Made by a program: the position numbers and the translations under genes. From contig NZ_JAAQYM010000004.1 of the NCBI RefSeq assembly GCF_012986595.1, positions 62,001 through 126,000 on the forward strand: a stretch of DNA of 64,000 nt. The letters run 5' to 3'. Under the pieces are notes generated by a model, which saw only the letters and a list, made by a program, of their open reading frames with translations, was not told the origin of the DNA and searched no databases. The DNA comes from Pseudomonas koreensis (GTDB taxonomy: Bacteria > Pseudomonadota > Gammaproteobacteria > Pseudomonadales > Pseudomonadaceae). This document shows positions 20,797 to 29,028 of this stretch, one piece after another. Numbering within the stretch: position 1 is the first letter of the stretch; each line of letters starts with the position of its first letter.

Positions 20797-21135
20797 ATGA
20801 TGAAAGGTGGCATGGCCGGCCTGATGAAGCAGGCGCAGCAGATGCAGGAAAAAATGGCCAAGATGCAGGAAGAACTGGCCAACGCCGAAGTCACCGGCAA
20901 GGCCGGTGGCGATATGGTCACCGTGGTGATGACCGGTCGTCACGACGTGAAAAGCGTCAGCATCGACCCAAGCCTGGTTGAAGGCCTGAGCGAAGACGAC
21001 AAAGAAATGCTGGAAGCCGTGGTCGCTGCCGCCGTCAACGACGCCGTGCGCAAGATCGAAGCCAACAGCCAGGAAAAAATGGGCAGCATGACCGCCGGCA
21101 TGAACCTGCCAGCGGGTATGAAACTGCCATTCTGA
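20797..21135 (+). CDS. ybaB: YbaB/EbfC family nucleoid-associated protein
   Basis: 112 residues from the ATG at 20797, which has GAGGTG 7 bases upstream. The family N-terminus [23 protein letters not shown] forms a helix. The central part ([26 protein letters not shown]) and the Gly/Met-rich tail are typical of YbaB, a small dimeric DNA-binding protein. It follows dnaX by 67 bases and precedes recR by one gene; the dnaX-ybaB-recR neighbourhood is widely conserved, although here a reductase gene interrupts it. Confidence 0.94.
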   Translation: MMKGGMAGLMKQAQQMQEKMAKMQEELANAEVTGKAGGDMVTVVMTGRHDVKSVSIDPSLVEGLSEDDKEMLEAVVAAAVNDAVRKIEANSQEKMGSMTAGMNLPAGMKLPF

Positions 21136-21164
21136 TTCGCCATTGCGCGGCAGATGAGCGACAC

Positions 21165-21195
21165 AAAATGCCAGGCATCGCGCCTGGCATTTTTG
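21165..21195 (+). terminator. Rho-independent terminator after ybaB
   Basis: ATGCCAGGC-ATCGC-GCCTGGCAT followed by TTTTG, with AAAA on the 5' side, 30 bases past the ybaB stop. It should end the dnaX-ybaB transcript. Confidence 0.85.
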
Positions 21196-21221
21196 TTTCT
21201 GCCTGATCAGCTACAACCACC

Positions 21222-21314
21222 TGTAGGAGCTGTCGAGTGAAACGAGGCTGCGATCTTTTGATTCTGTTTTTTACAAGCAAGATCAAAAGATCGCAGCGTG
21301 CCGCAGCTCCTACA
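21222..21314. repeat. Paired REP element (REPIN), GCTGCGATCTTTTGAT family
   Basis: CTGTAGGAGCTGTCGAGTG with GGCTGCGATCTTTTGAT, then the inverted copy ATCAAAAGATCGCAGC with GCAGCTCCTACA. It lies between the ybaB terminator and the reductase gene. Confidence 0.85.
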
Positions 21315-21408
21315 TGAATTTCGTGCAGTGAGAAACATCGAACCCGGCACCGCGACCCAAGGTCTGCTTCCTATACCCCCGAATTCACCCTTCACAGGAG
21401 ACGCTGAC

Positions 21409-22443
21409 ATGTCCGACCCTCTGACCCTCAACCAACGCATCGTCCTGGCCTCCCGCCCAGTGGGCGCGCCAACCCCGGAAAACTTCCGTCTGGAGCGCGA
21501 AGCGTTGCCGGACCTCGAAGACGGTCAGGTGCTGCTGAAAACCCAGTACCTGTCCCTCGACCCGTACATGCGCGGGCGCATGAGTGATGCGCCGTCCTAC
21601 GCCGCGCCGGTAGAAATCGGTGAGGTGATGACCGGTGGCGCTGTCAGCCTTGTCGAAGATTCCCGTCATCCGAAATTCCACAAGGGTGATCTGGTGGTTG
21701 GCGCAACAGGCTGGCAGAGCCACAGCATCAGCGACGGCCGTAACATCATCCCGATCCCGTCCGGCCTGCCGAGCCCATCGATGGCCCTTGGCGTGTTAGG
21801 CATGCCGGGGATGACCGCGTACATGGGCCTGATGGACATCGGTCAACCGAAAGAGGGCGAAACCCTGGTGGTCGCTGCCGCGTCCGGGGCGGTCGGTTCG
21901 GTGGTCGGTCAGGTGGCGAAGATCAAAGGCTTGCGCGCCGTGGGCGTGGCCGGTGGTGCCGAGAAGTGCAAGTACGTCGTAGACGAGCTCGGCTTTGATG
22001 CTTGCATTGATCACAAGGCGCCGGACTTTGCCGAGCAACTGGCCAAGGCGTGCCCGAACGGCATCGATATCTATTACGAGAACGTCGGTGGGCATGTGTT
22101 CGAGGCCGTGCTGCCGCTGCTCAACCCCAAGGCGCGGATTCCGCTGTGCGGGCTGATCGCCGGTTACAACGCCTCTGAAGCGCCGCAAGGCCCGGATCGT
22201 CTGCCGACGTTGCAACGTACGTTGCTGACCAAGCGTGTGCGGATTCAGGGCTTCATCGTGTTCGACGACTATGGCGACCGTCAGCCGGAATTCATCAGCC
22301 ACATGGTGCCGTGGGTGCGTGACGGCAAGGTGAAATTCCGCGAGGACGTGGTGGAAGGCCTGGAGCAGGCGCCCGAGGCGTTTATCGGTCTGCTGGAGGG
22401 GCGCAACTTCGGCAAACTGGTTGTGAAGGTCGCCCAGGACTGA
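21409..22443 (+). CDS. NADP-dependent oxidoreductase, CurA/leukotriene reductase type
   Basis: 344 residues. Zinc-free medium-chain reductase that reduces activated double bonds, as in E. coli curcumin reductase and prostaglandin reductase. It opens with NQRIVLASRPVGAPTPENF. LSLDPYMRGRM matches the family motif, and the nucleotide-binding loop is VAAASGAVGSVVGQVAK. ENVGGHVFEAVLPLLN is also characteristic. The ATG at 21409 has ACAGGAGAC upstream. It lies between ybaB and recR with its own leader, downstream of a terminator and REPIN. The natural substrate is unknown. Confidence 0.88.
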   Translation: MSDPLTLNQRIVLASRPVGAPTPENFRLEREALPDLEDGQVLLKTQYLSLDPYMRGRMSDAPSYAAPVEIGEVMTGGAVSLVEDSRHPKFHKGDLVVGATGWQSHSISDGRNIIPIPSGLPSPSMALGVLGMPGMTAYMGLMDIGQPKEGETLVVAAASGAVGSVVGQVAKIKGLRAVGVAGGAEKCKYVVDELGFDACIDHKAPDFAEQLAKACPNGIDIYYENVGGHVFEAVLPLLNPKARIPLCGLIAGYNASEAPQGPDRLPTLQRTLLTKRVRIQGFIVFDDYGDRQPEFISHMVPWVRDGKVKFREDVVEGLEQAPEAFIGLLEGRNFGKLVVKVAQD

Positions 22444-22509
22444 GCATTTGACGCTGGCCAGAGGCGCGGGTATAAACCGCGTCTCGTTGTTTTGTCGGAC
22501 TTTTTACCC

Positions 22510-23112
22510 ATGAGCTTCAGCCCTTTGATTCGCCAACTGATCGATGCCCTGCGAACCTTGCCGGGCGTGGGTCAGAAAACCGCCCAGCGTATGGCGTTGC
22601 AGTTGCTCGAGCGTGACCGCAGTGGCGGCACGCGCCTGGCCCAGGCCCTGAGCCAGGCCATGGAAGGGGTCGGTCATTGCCGTCAGTGCCGCACGCTGAC
22701 CGAAGATGACCTGTGCCCGCAATGCGCCGATACCCGCCGCGACGACACGCTGCTGTGCGTGGTGGAAGGGCCGATGGACGTGTATGCGGTGGAGCAGACC
22801 GGTTTCCGTGGGCGTTACTTCGTGCTCAAGGGTCATCTGTCGCCGTTGGACGGTCTGGGGCCGGAAGCCATTGGTATTCCGCAGTTGATGGCGCGAATTG
22901 AAGAGGCAGGCACCTTTACTGAAGTCATCCTCGCCACCAACCCGACGGTGGAAGGTGAGGCGACCGCGCATTACATCGCCCAGCTTCTCAGCAACAAAGG
23001 CCTGATCGCCTCGCGGATTGCCCATGGTGTGCCGCTGGGCGGTGAGCTGGAGCTGGTGGATGGCGGCACGCTGGCGCATTCGTTTGCCGGGCGTAAGCCG
23101 ATTTCCCTCTGA
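22510..23112 (+). CDS. recR: Recombination protein RecR
   Basis: 200 residues. With RecO (and RecF) it loads RecA at gaps. An N-terminal helix-hairpin-helix ([20 protein letters not shown]) is followed by a four-cysteine zinc finger (C57, C60, C69, C72) and a Toprim domain opening with VVEGPMDV (about 84-91), with [18 protein letters not shown] and [12 protein letters not shown]. The ATG at 22510 gives the standard [15 protein letters not shown] start; an earlier in-frame ATG would add six residues. Length and motifs are normal. Confidence 0.96.
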   Translation: MSFSPLIRQLIDALRTLPGVGQKTAQRMALQLLERDRSGGTRLAQALSQAMEGVGHCRQCRTLTEDDLCPQCADTRRDDTLLCVVEGPMDVYAVEQTGFRGRYFVLKGHLSPLDGLGPEAIGIPQLMARIEEAGTFTEVILATNPTVEGEATAHYIAQLLSNKGLIASRIAHGVPLGGELELVDGGTLAHSFAGRKPISL

Positions 23113-23120
23113 TCAAAGCC

Positions 23121-23196
23121 AAAGATCGCAGCCTTCGGCAACTCCTACAGGGACGCATTCCTAATGTAGGAGCTGCCGAAGGCTGCGATCTTTTGA
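23121..23196. repeat. Paired REP element (REPIN), GCTGCGATCTTTTGAT family
   Basis: AAAGATCGCAGCCTTCGGCA with ACTCCTACAG faces TGTAGGAGCTGCCGAAGGCT with GCGATCTTTTGAT. It lies 9 bases after recR. Confidence 0.85.
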
Positions 23197-23212
23197 TCTT
23201 CTGCATCTTGAA

Positions 23213-23232
23213 AACCAAGCAAGCGCTCGGTT
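23213..23232. promoter_or_regulatory. Inverted repeat AACCAAGC-N4-GCTCGGTT
   Basis: A 20-base near-palindrome (7 of 8 positions symmetric per arm) ending 32 bases before the acyl-CoA dehydrogenase ATG. Its form resembles TetR-family operators found before acyl-CoA catabolism genes. No regulator gene is adjacent, so a distant one would have to act here. This is an inference. Confidence 0.45.
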
Positions 23233-23264
23233 AACGTCGGCCAACCCTTCGATGGAGTTCGCCG

Positions 23265-24413
23265 ATGCCTGCCTTCCAGGAATACTTCGACCCCAGCCAC
23301 CAAATGGTCCGCGACAGCGTCAGACGTTTCGTCGAACGCGAAATCCTGCCGGACGTCGACGCGTGGGAAGAGGCCGAGAGCTTTCCCCGTGAGCTGTACC
23401 TGAAGGCCGGGGCGGCGGGGATTCTCGGCATCAGTTATCCCGAAGCGCTGGGTGGCAGCCACGAAGGTGATGTGTTCGCCAAGGTCGCCGCCAGTGAAGA
23501 GCTGATGCGCTGCGGCTCCGGCGGTCTGGTGGCGGGGCTGGGGTCGCTGGATATCGGCCTGCCACCGATCGTCAAATGGGCGCGGCCCGAGTTGCGCGAC
23601 CGTATTGTGCCGGCCGTGCTCAGCGGCGAGAAAATCAGCGCCCTGGCGATTACCGAGCCCGGTGGCGGTTCCGACGTCGCCAACCTGCAAACCCGCGCCG
23701 TGCGTGACGGCGATGTCTATCGGGTCAGCGGCAGCAAAACCTTCATCACCAGTGGCGTACGCGCGGATTTCTACACCGTCGCGGTGCGCACCGGCGCGCC
23801 GGGTTTCGGCGGCATCAGCCTGTTGCTGATCGAGAAGGGCACCCCAGGCTTCACCGTAGGCCGCCAGTTGAAAAAAATGGGCTGGTGGGCCTCGGACACC
23901 GCTGAACTGTTCTTCGACGATTGTCGGGTGCCTGTGGGCCATCTGATCGGCGCCGAGAACATGGGCTTCGCCTGCATCATGGGCAATTTCCAGAGCGAGC
24001 GGCTGGCGCTGGCGCTGATGGCCAACATGACGTCACAACTGGCGCTGGAAGAAGCCCTGAAGTGGGCGCGTGCGCGTGAGGCGTTCGGCAAGCCGATCGG
24101 CAAATTCCAGGTGATCAAGCATCGTCTGGCCGAAATGGCCACGGCGCTGGAGGTGTCGCGGGAGTTTACCTATCGGCAGGCGGCGAAGATGGCGGCGGGG
24201 CAGAGCGTGATCAAGGAGATTTCCATGGCCAAGAATTTTGCCACGGATACGTCGGACCGGATCACTACCGAAGCGGTGCAGATTCTTGGCGGGCTGGGGT
24301 TTATGCGCGAAAGCCTGGTGGAGCGGCTGTATCGGGATAACCGCATTCTGTCGATTGGCGGCGGGACGCGGGAAGTGATGAACGAGATCATCAGCAAGCA
24401 GATGGGGCTTTAG
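23265..24413 (+). CDS. Acyl-CoA dehydrogenase, long-chain type active site
   Basis: 382 residues, full length. FAD-dependent dehydrogenation of an acyl-CoA, passing electrons to ETF. Typical segments are ALAITEPGGGSDVANLQT (about 127-143), GSKTFITSG (156-164) and a C-terminal ILGGLGFMRE. The usual glutamate of the EGT motif is replaced by glycine (IGGGTREVMNEI), while a glutamate is present in NFQSERLALA (E245). That is the arrangement of long-chain and isovaleryl-type enzymes, so E245 is the probable catalytic base. Chain-length preference cannot be read safely. The gene stands alone, and an operator-like repeat lies upstream. Confidence 0.87.
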   Translation: MPAFQEYFDPSHQMVRDSVRRFVEREILPDVDAWEEAESFPRELYLKAGAAGILGISYPEALGGSHEGDVFAKVAASEELMRCGSGGLVAGLGSLDIGLPPIVKWARPELRDRIVPAVLSGEKISALAITEPGGGSDVANLQTRAVRDGDVYRVSGSKTFITSGVRADFYTVAVRTGAPGFGGISLLLIEKGTPGFTVGRQLKKMGWWASDTAELFFDDCRVPVGHLIGAENMGFACIMGNFQSERLALALMANMTSQLALEEALKWARAREAFGKPIGKFQVIKHRLAEMATALEVSREFTYRQAAKMAAGQSVIKEISMAKNFATDTSDRITTEAVQILGGLGFMRESLVERLYRDNRILSIGGGTREVMNEIISKQMGL

Positions 24414-24437
24414 GTTCTGCGTTGAGGCGGCCGACGC

Positions 24438-24508
24438 CTTCGCGAGCGGGCTCGCTCCCACAGGAGAATGCATTCCAAATGTGGGAGCGAGCCTGCTCGC
24501 GAAAGCGG
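24438..24508. repeat. Paired REP element (REPIN)
   Basis: CTTCGCGAGCGGGCTCGCTC with CCACAGG faces GTGGGAGCGAGCCTGCTCGC with GAAAG. It lies between the convergent acyl-CoA dehydrogenase and apt genes. Confidence 0.85.
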
Positions 24509-24523
24509 TCTGACAGGCGCTAC

Positions 24524-25072
24524 TTACTTATCAGTCAGGGCAAATCGCGTCAGACAGAAGGTCGGGATGCCCATGTCTTCCAGGCGCTGCGACCCCCCCA
24601 GCTCCGGCAGGTCAATGATCGCCGCCGCTTCATGCACACGGGCGCCCATGCGGCGGATCAGGTTGGCCGCTGCGATCAGCGTGCCACCGGTGGCAATCAG
24701 GTCATCGAACATCACCACCGAATCGCCTTCGCACAGGCTGTCGGCGTGCACTTCGAGGAAGGCTTCGCCGTACTCGGTCGCATAACCTTCGGCCAACACG
24801 TCCGCCGGCAGTTTGCCCTGCTTGCGGAACAGCACCAGCGGCTTGTTCAACTGGTAGGCCAGCACCGAACCGATCAGGAAACCGCGCGCATCCATCGCGC
24901 CGATGTGGGTGAAGTCGGCTTCCACATAGCGGTGGGCGAAGCTGTCCATCACCAGGCGCATGGCCTTGGGCGACTGGAACAGCGGGGTGATGTCGCGAAA
25001 GATCACGCCCGGTTTCGGGAAGTCGATCACGGGGCGGATCAGGGATTTGATTTCGAAGGAGTCGAAGACCAT
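24524..25072 (-). CDS. apt: Adenine phosphoribosyltransferase
   Basis: 182 residues. Salvages adenine to AMP using PRPP. The PRPP-binding motif [13 protein letters not shown] is at about 119-131. [16 protein letters not shown] (17-32), [12 protein letters not shown] and [12 protein letters not shown] are family signatures. I chose the ATG at 25072 ([15 protein letters not shown]) over an upstream ATG at 25099 because it matches the family length. It lies downstream of anr on the same strand, 78 bases apart, an order shared with other pseudomonads. Confidence 0.95.
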   Translation of the reverse strand: MVFDSFEIKSLIRPVIDFPKPGVIFRDITPLFQSPKAMRLVMDSFAHRYVEADFTHIGAMDARGFLIGSVLAYQLNKPLVLFRKQGKLPADVLAEGYATEYGEAFLEVHADSLCEGDSVVMFDDLIATGGTLIAAANLIRRMGARVHEAAAIIDLPELGGSQRLEDMGIPTFCLTRFALTDK

Positions 25073-25150
25073 CGTCGAGGTGTCCTGGCAGGGCTGCAAA
25101 CGGCGCAGTATACCCGCGGCTGAAACGCTTCGCTCAACCGCGGATCGAGA

Positions 25151-25885
25151 TCAGCCTTCCAGCGAGCCGCCAGCCAGGGCGCAGAGCTGGATCGGGTCGA
25201 GAATGTGGATCTCCTTGCCCTCGGCGGCGATCAGTTCGTTCTGCTGGAAGCGCGTGAACACCCGGGACACGGTTTCCACCGCCAGGCCCAGGTAGTTGCC
25301 GATTTCGTTGCGCGACATGCTCAGGCGGAACTGGTTGGCCGAGAACCCGCGGGCGCGGAAACGTGCCGACAGGTTGACCAGGAACGTGGCGATGCGCTCG
25401 TCGGCGGTTTTCTTCGACAACAACAGCATCATTTGTTGGTCGTCGCGGATCTCGCGGCTCATCACGCGCATCAACTGGCGCCGCAGCTGCGGCAGTTGCA
25501 GGGCCAGTTCGTCGAGGCGTTCGAAGGGAATTTCACACACCGAGGTGGTTTCCAGCGCCTGGGCCGACACCGGGTGCTTCTCGGTGTCCATGCCGGACAG
25601 GCCGACCAGTTCGCTCGGCAGGTGGAAACCGGTGAGCTGTTCTTCGCCAGTGTCGCTCAGGCTGAAGGTTTTCAGAGCGCCGGAGCGTACTGCATAAACG
25701 GAATCGAAGGTGTCACCCTGGCGAAACAGGAACTCGCCTTTTTTCAGCGGGCGACCACGTTTAACGATTTCGTCCAGCGCATCCATGTCTTCCAGATTCA
25801 AAGAAAGTGGCAGGCAGAGAGGGGCCAGGCTGCAATCCTTGCAATGGGCCTGGTTGTGAGCGCGCAGTTTGACTGGCTCGGACAT
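25151..25885 (-). CDS. anr: Anaerobic regulator Anr (FNR family)
   Basis: 244 residues. Oxygen-sensing transcription factor of the CRP/FNR family. The 4Fe-4S ligands are visible as C15, C18 and C24 ([11 protein letters not shown]) plus a central cysteine near residue 117 (TTSVCEIP). A cyclic-nucleotide-binding-type fold is followed by a helix-turn-helix with [21 protein letters not shown], where the E--SR recognition residues predict binding to TTGAT-N4-ATCAA. Sites of this form lie upstream of hemN, ccoG and ccoN2 in this window. Anr activates micro-aerobic and anaerobic genes in Pseudomonas. Confidence 0.96.
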   Translation of the reverse strand: MSEPVKLRAHNQAHCKDCSLAPLCLPLSLNLEDMDALDEIVKRGRPLKKGEFLFRQGDTFDSVYAVRSGALKTFSLSDTGEEQLTGFHLPSELVGLSGMDTEKHPVSAQALETTSVCEIPFERLDELALQLPQLRRQLMRVMSREIRDDQQMMLLLSKKTADERIATFLVNLSARFRARGFSANQFRLSMSRNEIGNYLGLAVETVSRVFTRFQQNELIAAEGKEIHILDPIQLCALAGGSLEG

Positions 25886-26040
25886 TTCTTAAATCCTTGT
25901 GGGAAAACACACATAAGCCGTAAGGGTAACCCACGGGAGGACATTCAGGCCAGTCCATGGCGACTTTGTCCCACGGGCGTAAAGCCGCAGGGCCAGTGGC
26001 CGATAAAGGGGTATCACCACGCACGCAAGGAGCCGCTTCG

Positions 26041-26523
26041 ATGACTGCCATTGGTACGCTGAACCCCGGTAACAAAGGCGTTACGTCCTCGCCGGGTACC
26101 GCTCAAACCGCCGCAGGCGATGAACCGGGCCCCGAGGCATCGCTGCTGGCAACCCCGACCTTGGTCGAGGGTGTCAAAGTGTCGCTGTCCGGTGCCGCTA
26201 TGACAAAAACCTTCAGCGCCGGGGGCGAGAACAGCGACATCGAAGACAGCGGCTTGCCCGAGAACGTCCAGCAGTTGTTGAAGATGATCCGCAAACTGCA
26301 AAAAGAGATCGCCGAGAAGAAAGCCCGGATGGCCGCCGTCATGGCCGACAAAACGCTGACCAACGAAGCCAAGGTCAACATGCTCGCCGCGCTGCGTGGT
26401 GCCATCGCGGCGTTGAACACCGGGCTGATCAGCGCCAATCTGGCCCTGTCCAAAGTCATGGATCAGTCCGGTCTTTCCGCCGAGCAAAACCTCAAGCTCG
26501 GCTCACTGCTGACAAAAAACTAG
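26041..26523 (+). CDS. Small protein of unknown function between anr and hemN
   Basis: 160 residues from an ATG at 26041 with AAGGAG 8 bases upstream. The first 75 residues are Thr/Gly/Pro/Ser-rich and look disordered. Residues about 80-150 are helical and charged (QQLLKMIRKLQKEIAEKKARMAAVMADK), probably a coiled coil, ending in LGSLLTKN. There is no signal peptide, membrane segment or known motif. Its stop codon overlaps the hemN stop region by 4 bases in the convergent orientation. It is transcribed divergently from anr across 155 bases. I do not recognise the family. Confidence 0.65.
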   Translation: MTAIGTLNPGNKGVTSSPGTAQTAAGDEPGPEASLLATPTLVEGVKVSLSGAAMTKTFSAGGENSDIEDSGLPENVQQLLKMIRKLQKEIAEKKARMAAVMADKTLTNEAKVNMLAALRGAIAALNTGLISANLALSKVMDQSGLSAEQNLKLGSLLTKN

Positions 26524-27902
26524 ATCACCCGCGAGAAACGCTGACGGTTCTGCTGTGCCAGATACGCATCGAACACCATGCACACCGAGCGCACCAGCAG
26601 GCGTCCGGCCGGCAGCACTTCGATTCTTTCGCGATCAAGGGTGATCAGGCCATCGTTGGCCATGCCTTGCAGTTGCGGCCAAAGCGCGCCGAAATAGCCC
26701 TGAAAATCGATGTTGAACGCTTGCTCGATATCGGCGAACTCCAGGCTGAAGTTACAGATCAGTTGCTGGATCACCGCGCGGCGCAGGCGGTCGTCGGCAT
26801 TGCATACCAGGCCACGGCTGGTCGCCAGTTGCGCGGCGGCGAGGGTGTTCTGGTACTGGTTGAGGTCGCTGCTGTTCTGGCAGTACAGGTCACCGATCTG
26901 GCTGATCGCAGAGACGCCCAGGCCAATCAAGTCGCAATGGCCATGGGTGGTGTAGCCCTGAAAGTTGCGTTGCAGGGTCTGCTCTTCCTGGGCGATCGCC
27001 AGCTCATCGTCGGGCAGGGCGAAGTGATCCATGCCGATGTAGCGGTAACCGGCAGCGGTCAGTTGCTCGATGGTGCGCTGGAGCATTTCCAGTTTGTGCG
27101 CAGGGCTCGGCAGCTCCTGGCTGTTGATCCGCCGCTGCGGCATGAAGCGCTCCGGCAGGTGCGCATAGTTGAACACCGAGAGCCGGTCCGGTTGCAGGCT
27201 GATGACTTCTTCAACGGTGCGCGCAAAGTTCTCCGGCGTCTGTTTGGGCAGACCGTAGATCAGGTCGATGTTGATCGAGCGAAATTGCAGGGTGCGCGCA
27301 GCATCTATCACCGCGCGGGTTTCTTCCAGGCTTTGCAGGCGATTGACCGCACGCTGGACCGCCGGGTCGAGGTCTTGCAGACCGATGCTGACCCGGTTGA
27401 AACCCAGTTCACGCAGCAGGCCCATGGTCGACCAGTCGGCCTCACGCGGGTCGATTTCGATGCCGTAGTCACCGGAGTCGTCATCCAGCAGGTTGAAGTG
27501 TTTGCGCAAATGCGCCATCAACTGCCGCAGCTCGTCATGGCTGAGAAAGGTCGGGGTGCCGCCGCCGAAGTGCAGCTGCTCGACTTTCTGCGCCGGCTCC
27601 AGATGGCAGGCAATCAGCTGGATTTCCTGCTCCAGTCGTTGCAGATAAGGCTGGGCGCGACCGCGATCCTTGGTGATGACCTTGTTGCAGGCGCAGTAAT
27701 AGCAAATGTTCGCGCAGAACGGTACGTGCACGTACAGCGACAACGGGCGCAGCGCCTTGCGGCTGTCGCGCAGGGCATGGAACAGGTCGAACGTGCCGAC
27801 CTGACTATTGAATTGCACGGCCGTCGGGTACGAGGTGTAGCGCGGCCCCGCCAGGTCGTAGCGGCGGATCAGATCAGTGTCCCAACGAATGGCGTCGAGC
27901 AT
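26520..27902 (-). CDS. hemN: Oxygen-independent coproporphyrinogen III oxidase
   Basis: 460 residues from an ATG at 27902 with GGGGGAA upstream. Radical SAM enzyme that decarboxylates coproporphyrinogen III to protoporphyrinogen IX without oxygen, needed for heme synthesis under low oxygen and thus for the cbb3 oxidases. The iron-sulfur cluster motif CANICYYC (C63, C67, C70) lies in YVHVPFCANICYYCACNK. HFGGGTPTFL, GIEIDPRE, RVSIGLQDLDP and the HemN C-terminal domain with AISQIG are present. A perfect Anr box (27966-27979) lies 64 bases upstream of the start, so induction by Anr is strongly suggested. Confidence 0.96.
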   Translation of the reverse strand: MLDAIRWDTDLIRRYDLAGPRYTSYPTAVQFNSQVGTFDLFHALRDSRKALRPLSLYVHVPFCANICYYCACNKVITKDRGRAQPYLQRLEQEIQLIACHLEPAQKVEQLHFGGGTPTFLSHDELRQLMAHLRKHFNLLDDDSGDYGIEIDPREADWSTMGLLRELGFNRVSIGLQDLDPAVQRAVNRLQSLEETRAVIDAARTLQFRSINIDLIYGLPKQTPENFARTVEEVISLQPDRLSVFNYAHLPERFMPQRRINSQELPSPAHKLEMLQRTIEQLTAAGYRYIGMDHFALPDDELAIAQEEQTLQRNFQGYTTHGHCDLIGLGVSAISQIGDLYCQNSSDLNQYQNTLAAAQLATSRGLVCNADDRLRRAVIQQLICNFSLEFADIEQAFNIDFQGYFGALWPQLQGMANDGLITLDRERIEVLPAGRLLVRSVCMVFDAYLAQQNRQRFSRVI

Positions 27903-27965
27903 GCGGGCATTCCCCCGGATAGGCTGGCAGTGTGGCGAGTCTATCGGGGAGCGGCGACGGGGCTC

Positions 27966-27979
27966 TTGATTTGCATCAA
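27966..27979 (-). promoter_or_regulatory. Anr box upstream of hemN
   Basis: TTGAT-TTGC-ATCAA is an exact match to the FNR/Anr consensus TTGAT-N4-ATCAA, centred about 70 bases upstream of the hemN ATG. Confidence 0.85.
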
Positions 27980-28002
27980 CGGCGGATTGGTAGTCACTGC
28001 TT

Positions 28003-28110
28003 TGTGGTGAGGGAGCTTGCTCCCGCTGGACTGCGCAGCAGGCCCAATGCTTTTGATGGCAAAAGCGAGGGGCGCTCCGCACCCCAGCGGGAGCAAGCTC
28101 CCTCGCCACA
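28003..28110. repeat. Paired REP element (REPIN)
   Basis: GTGGTGAGGGAGCTTGCTCC with CGCTGG and its inverted partner at 28085-28110. It separates the hemN promoter from the end of the cco assembly genes. Confidence 0.85.
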
Positions 28111-28117
28111 GTGTTAA

Positions 28118-28801
28118 TCAGTGGCCCATCAGCCAATGCTGATGCGGGCCGGGCAATGTCCAGATCCCGAAGAGAATCACCAGTAAACCACCGGCCATGC
28201 GCACGCTGCGTTTGCGCAAAATGGCAGTGACACGTTCCGCCGCAAGCCCCGTGGCGAGCAGCACCGGCCATGTCCCGAGGCCGAAAGCGAGCATCAACAA
28301 CGCGCTGTCCAGCGCATTGCCCTGACTCGCCGACCACAGCAGCGTGCTGTAAACCAGTCCGCACGGCAGCCAGCCCCACAGCGCGCCGAGCAGCAACGCA
28401 CGGGGCAGTGTCGACACTGGCAGCAAGCGGTTGGCCAGCGGCTGAATGTAGCGCCACACGCCGCGTCCCAGGCTTTCGATGCGGGTCAGCCCGCTCCACC
28501 AGCCGGCCAGATACAGGCCCATGGCGATCAGCAGCAACCCGGCGAGGATGCGCATGAACATCGCCGCCGGACTGTTCGCCACCGCCCAGCCGGCCAGGCC
28601 GATCAGCAGGCCGGCCGTGGCGTAACTGAGGATGCGTCCGAGGTTGTACGCCAGCAGCAGGCGAAAGCGCCGACTGCGCTGTTCCTTGGGGATCGCCAGG
28701 GTCAGCGCGCCCATCAGGCCGCCGCACATCCCCAGGCAGTGACCGCCGCCGAGCAGGCCGAGGATCAGCGCTGAAACCAGCAGGGGAGCCAGCTCAAGCA
28801 T
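28118..28801 (-). CDS. SafE-type membrane protein of the cco assembly cluster
   Basis: 227 residues starting at ATG 28801, overlapping ccoS by 8 bases. About six hydrophobic membrane segments are present. The first contains GLLGGGHCLGMCGGLMGAL, the histidine/cysteine-rich signature of the sulfite-exporter TauE/SafE-like proteins linked to cytochrome oxidase genes. Another segment has GALWGWLPCGLVYS. This family (DsbD/CcdA-like fold) is the usual last gene of ccoGHIS clusters in Pseudomonas. A role in copper or heme-thiol handling for cbb3 oxidase is inferred from context and the Cys/His residues. The name does not imply proven sulfite export. Confidence 0.85.
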   Translation of the reverse strand: MLELAPLLVSALILGLLGGGHCLGMCGGLMGALTLAIPKEQRSRRFRLLLAYNLGRILSYATAGLLIGLAGWAVANSPAAMFMRILAGLLLIAMGLYLAGWWSGLTRIESLGRGVWRYIQPLANRLLPVSTLPRALLLGALWGWLPCGLVYSTLLWSASQGNALDSALLMLAFGLGTWPVLLATGLAAERVTAILRKRSVRMAGGLLVILFGIWTLPGPHQHWLMGH

Positions 28802-29006
28802 GGGGGGGCGCCTTGTCCTGCGGTTTGTCGGACTTGGCTTCGTCCACGGCGGCGGTGTGGTTCGGGTCCTGATCATCGAACAGGATGCTGTGGGCCGGGC
28901 CATCGAGGTCGTCGTACTGACCGCTGTCCACCGCCCAGAAGAAGATGTACACGGCGATGGCCACGATCAGCAGGGCCGCGGGGATCATCACGTAAAGAGC
29001 TGGCAT
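28794..29006 (-). CDS. ccoS: cbb3 oxidase maturation protein CcoS
   Basis: 70 residues from ATG 29006. A single N-terminal membrane segment (VMIPAALLIVAIAVYIFFWAV) is followed by SGQYDDLDGPAHSILFDD, the conserved CcoS signature. The protein is needed for cofactor insertion into CcoN in characterised species. The C-terminal tail is charged and Asp/Lys-rich. It begins 22 bases after ccoI ends and overlaps the next gene, as expected for a compact operon. Confidence 0.94.
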   Translation of the reverse strand: MPALYVMIPAALLIVAIAVYIFFWAVDSGQYDDLDGPAHSILFDDQDPNHTAAVDEAKSDKPQDKAPPHA

Positions 29007-29028
29007 CGGTACTCCAGGCCCGCGCGGT

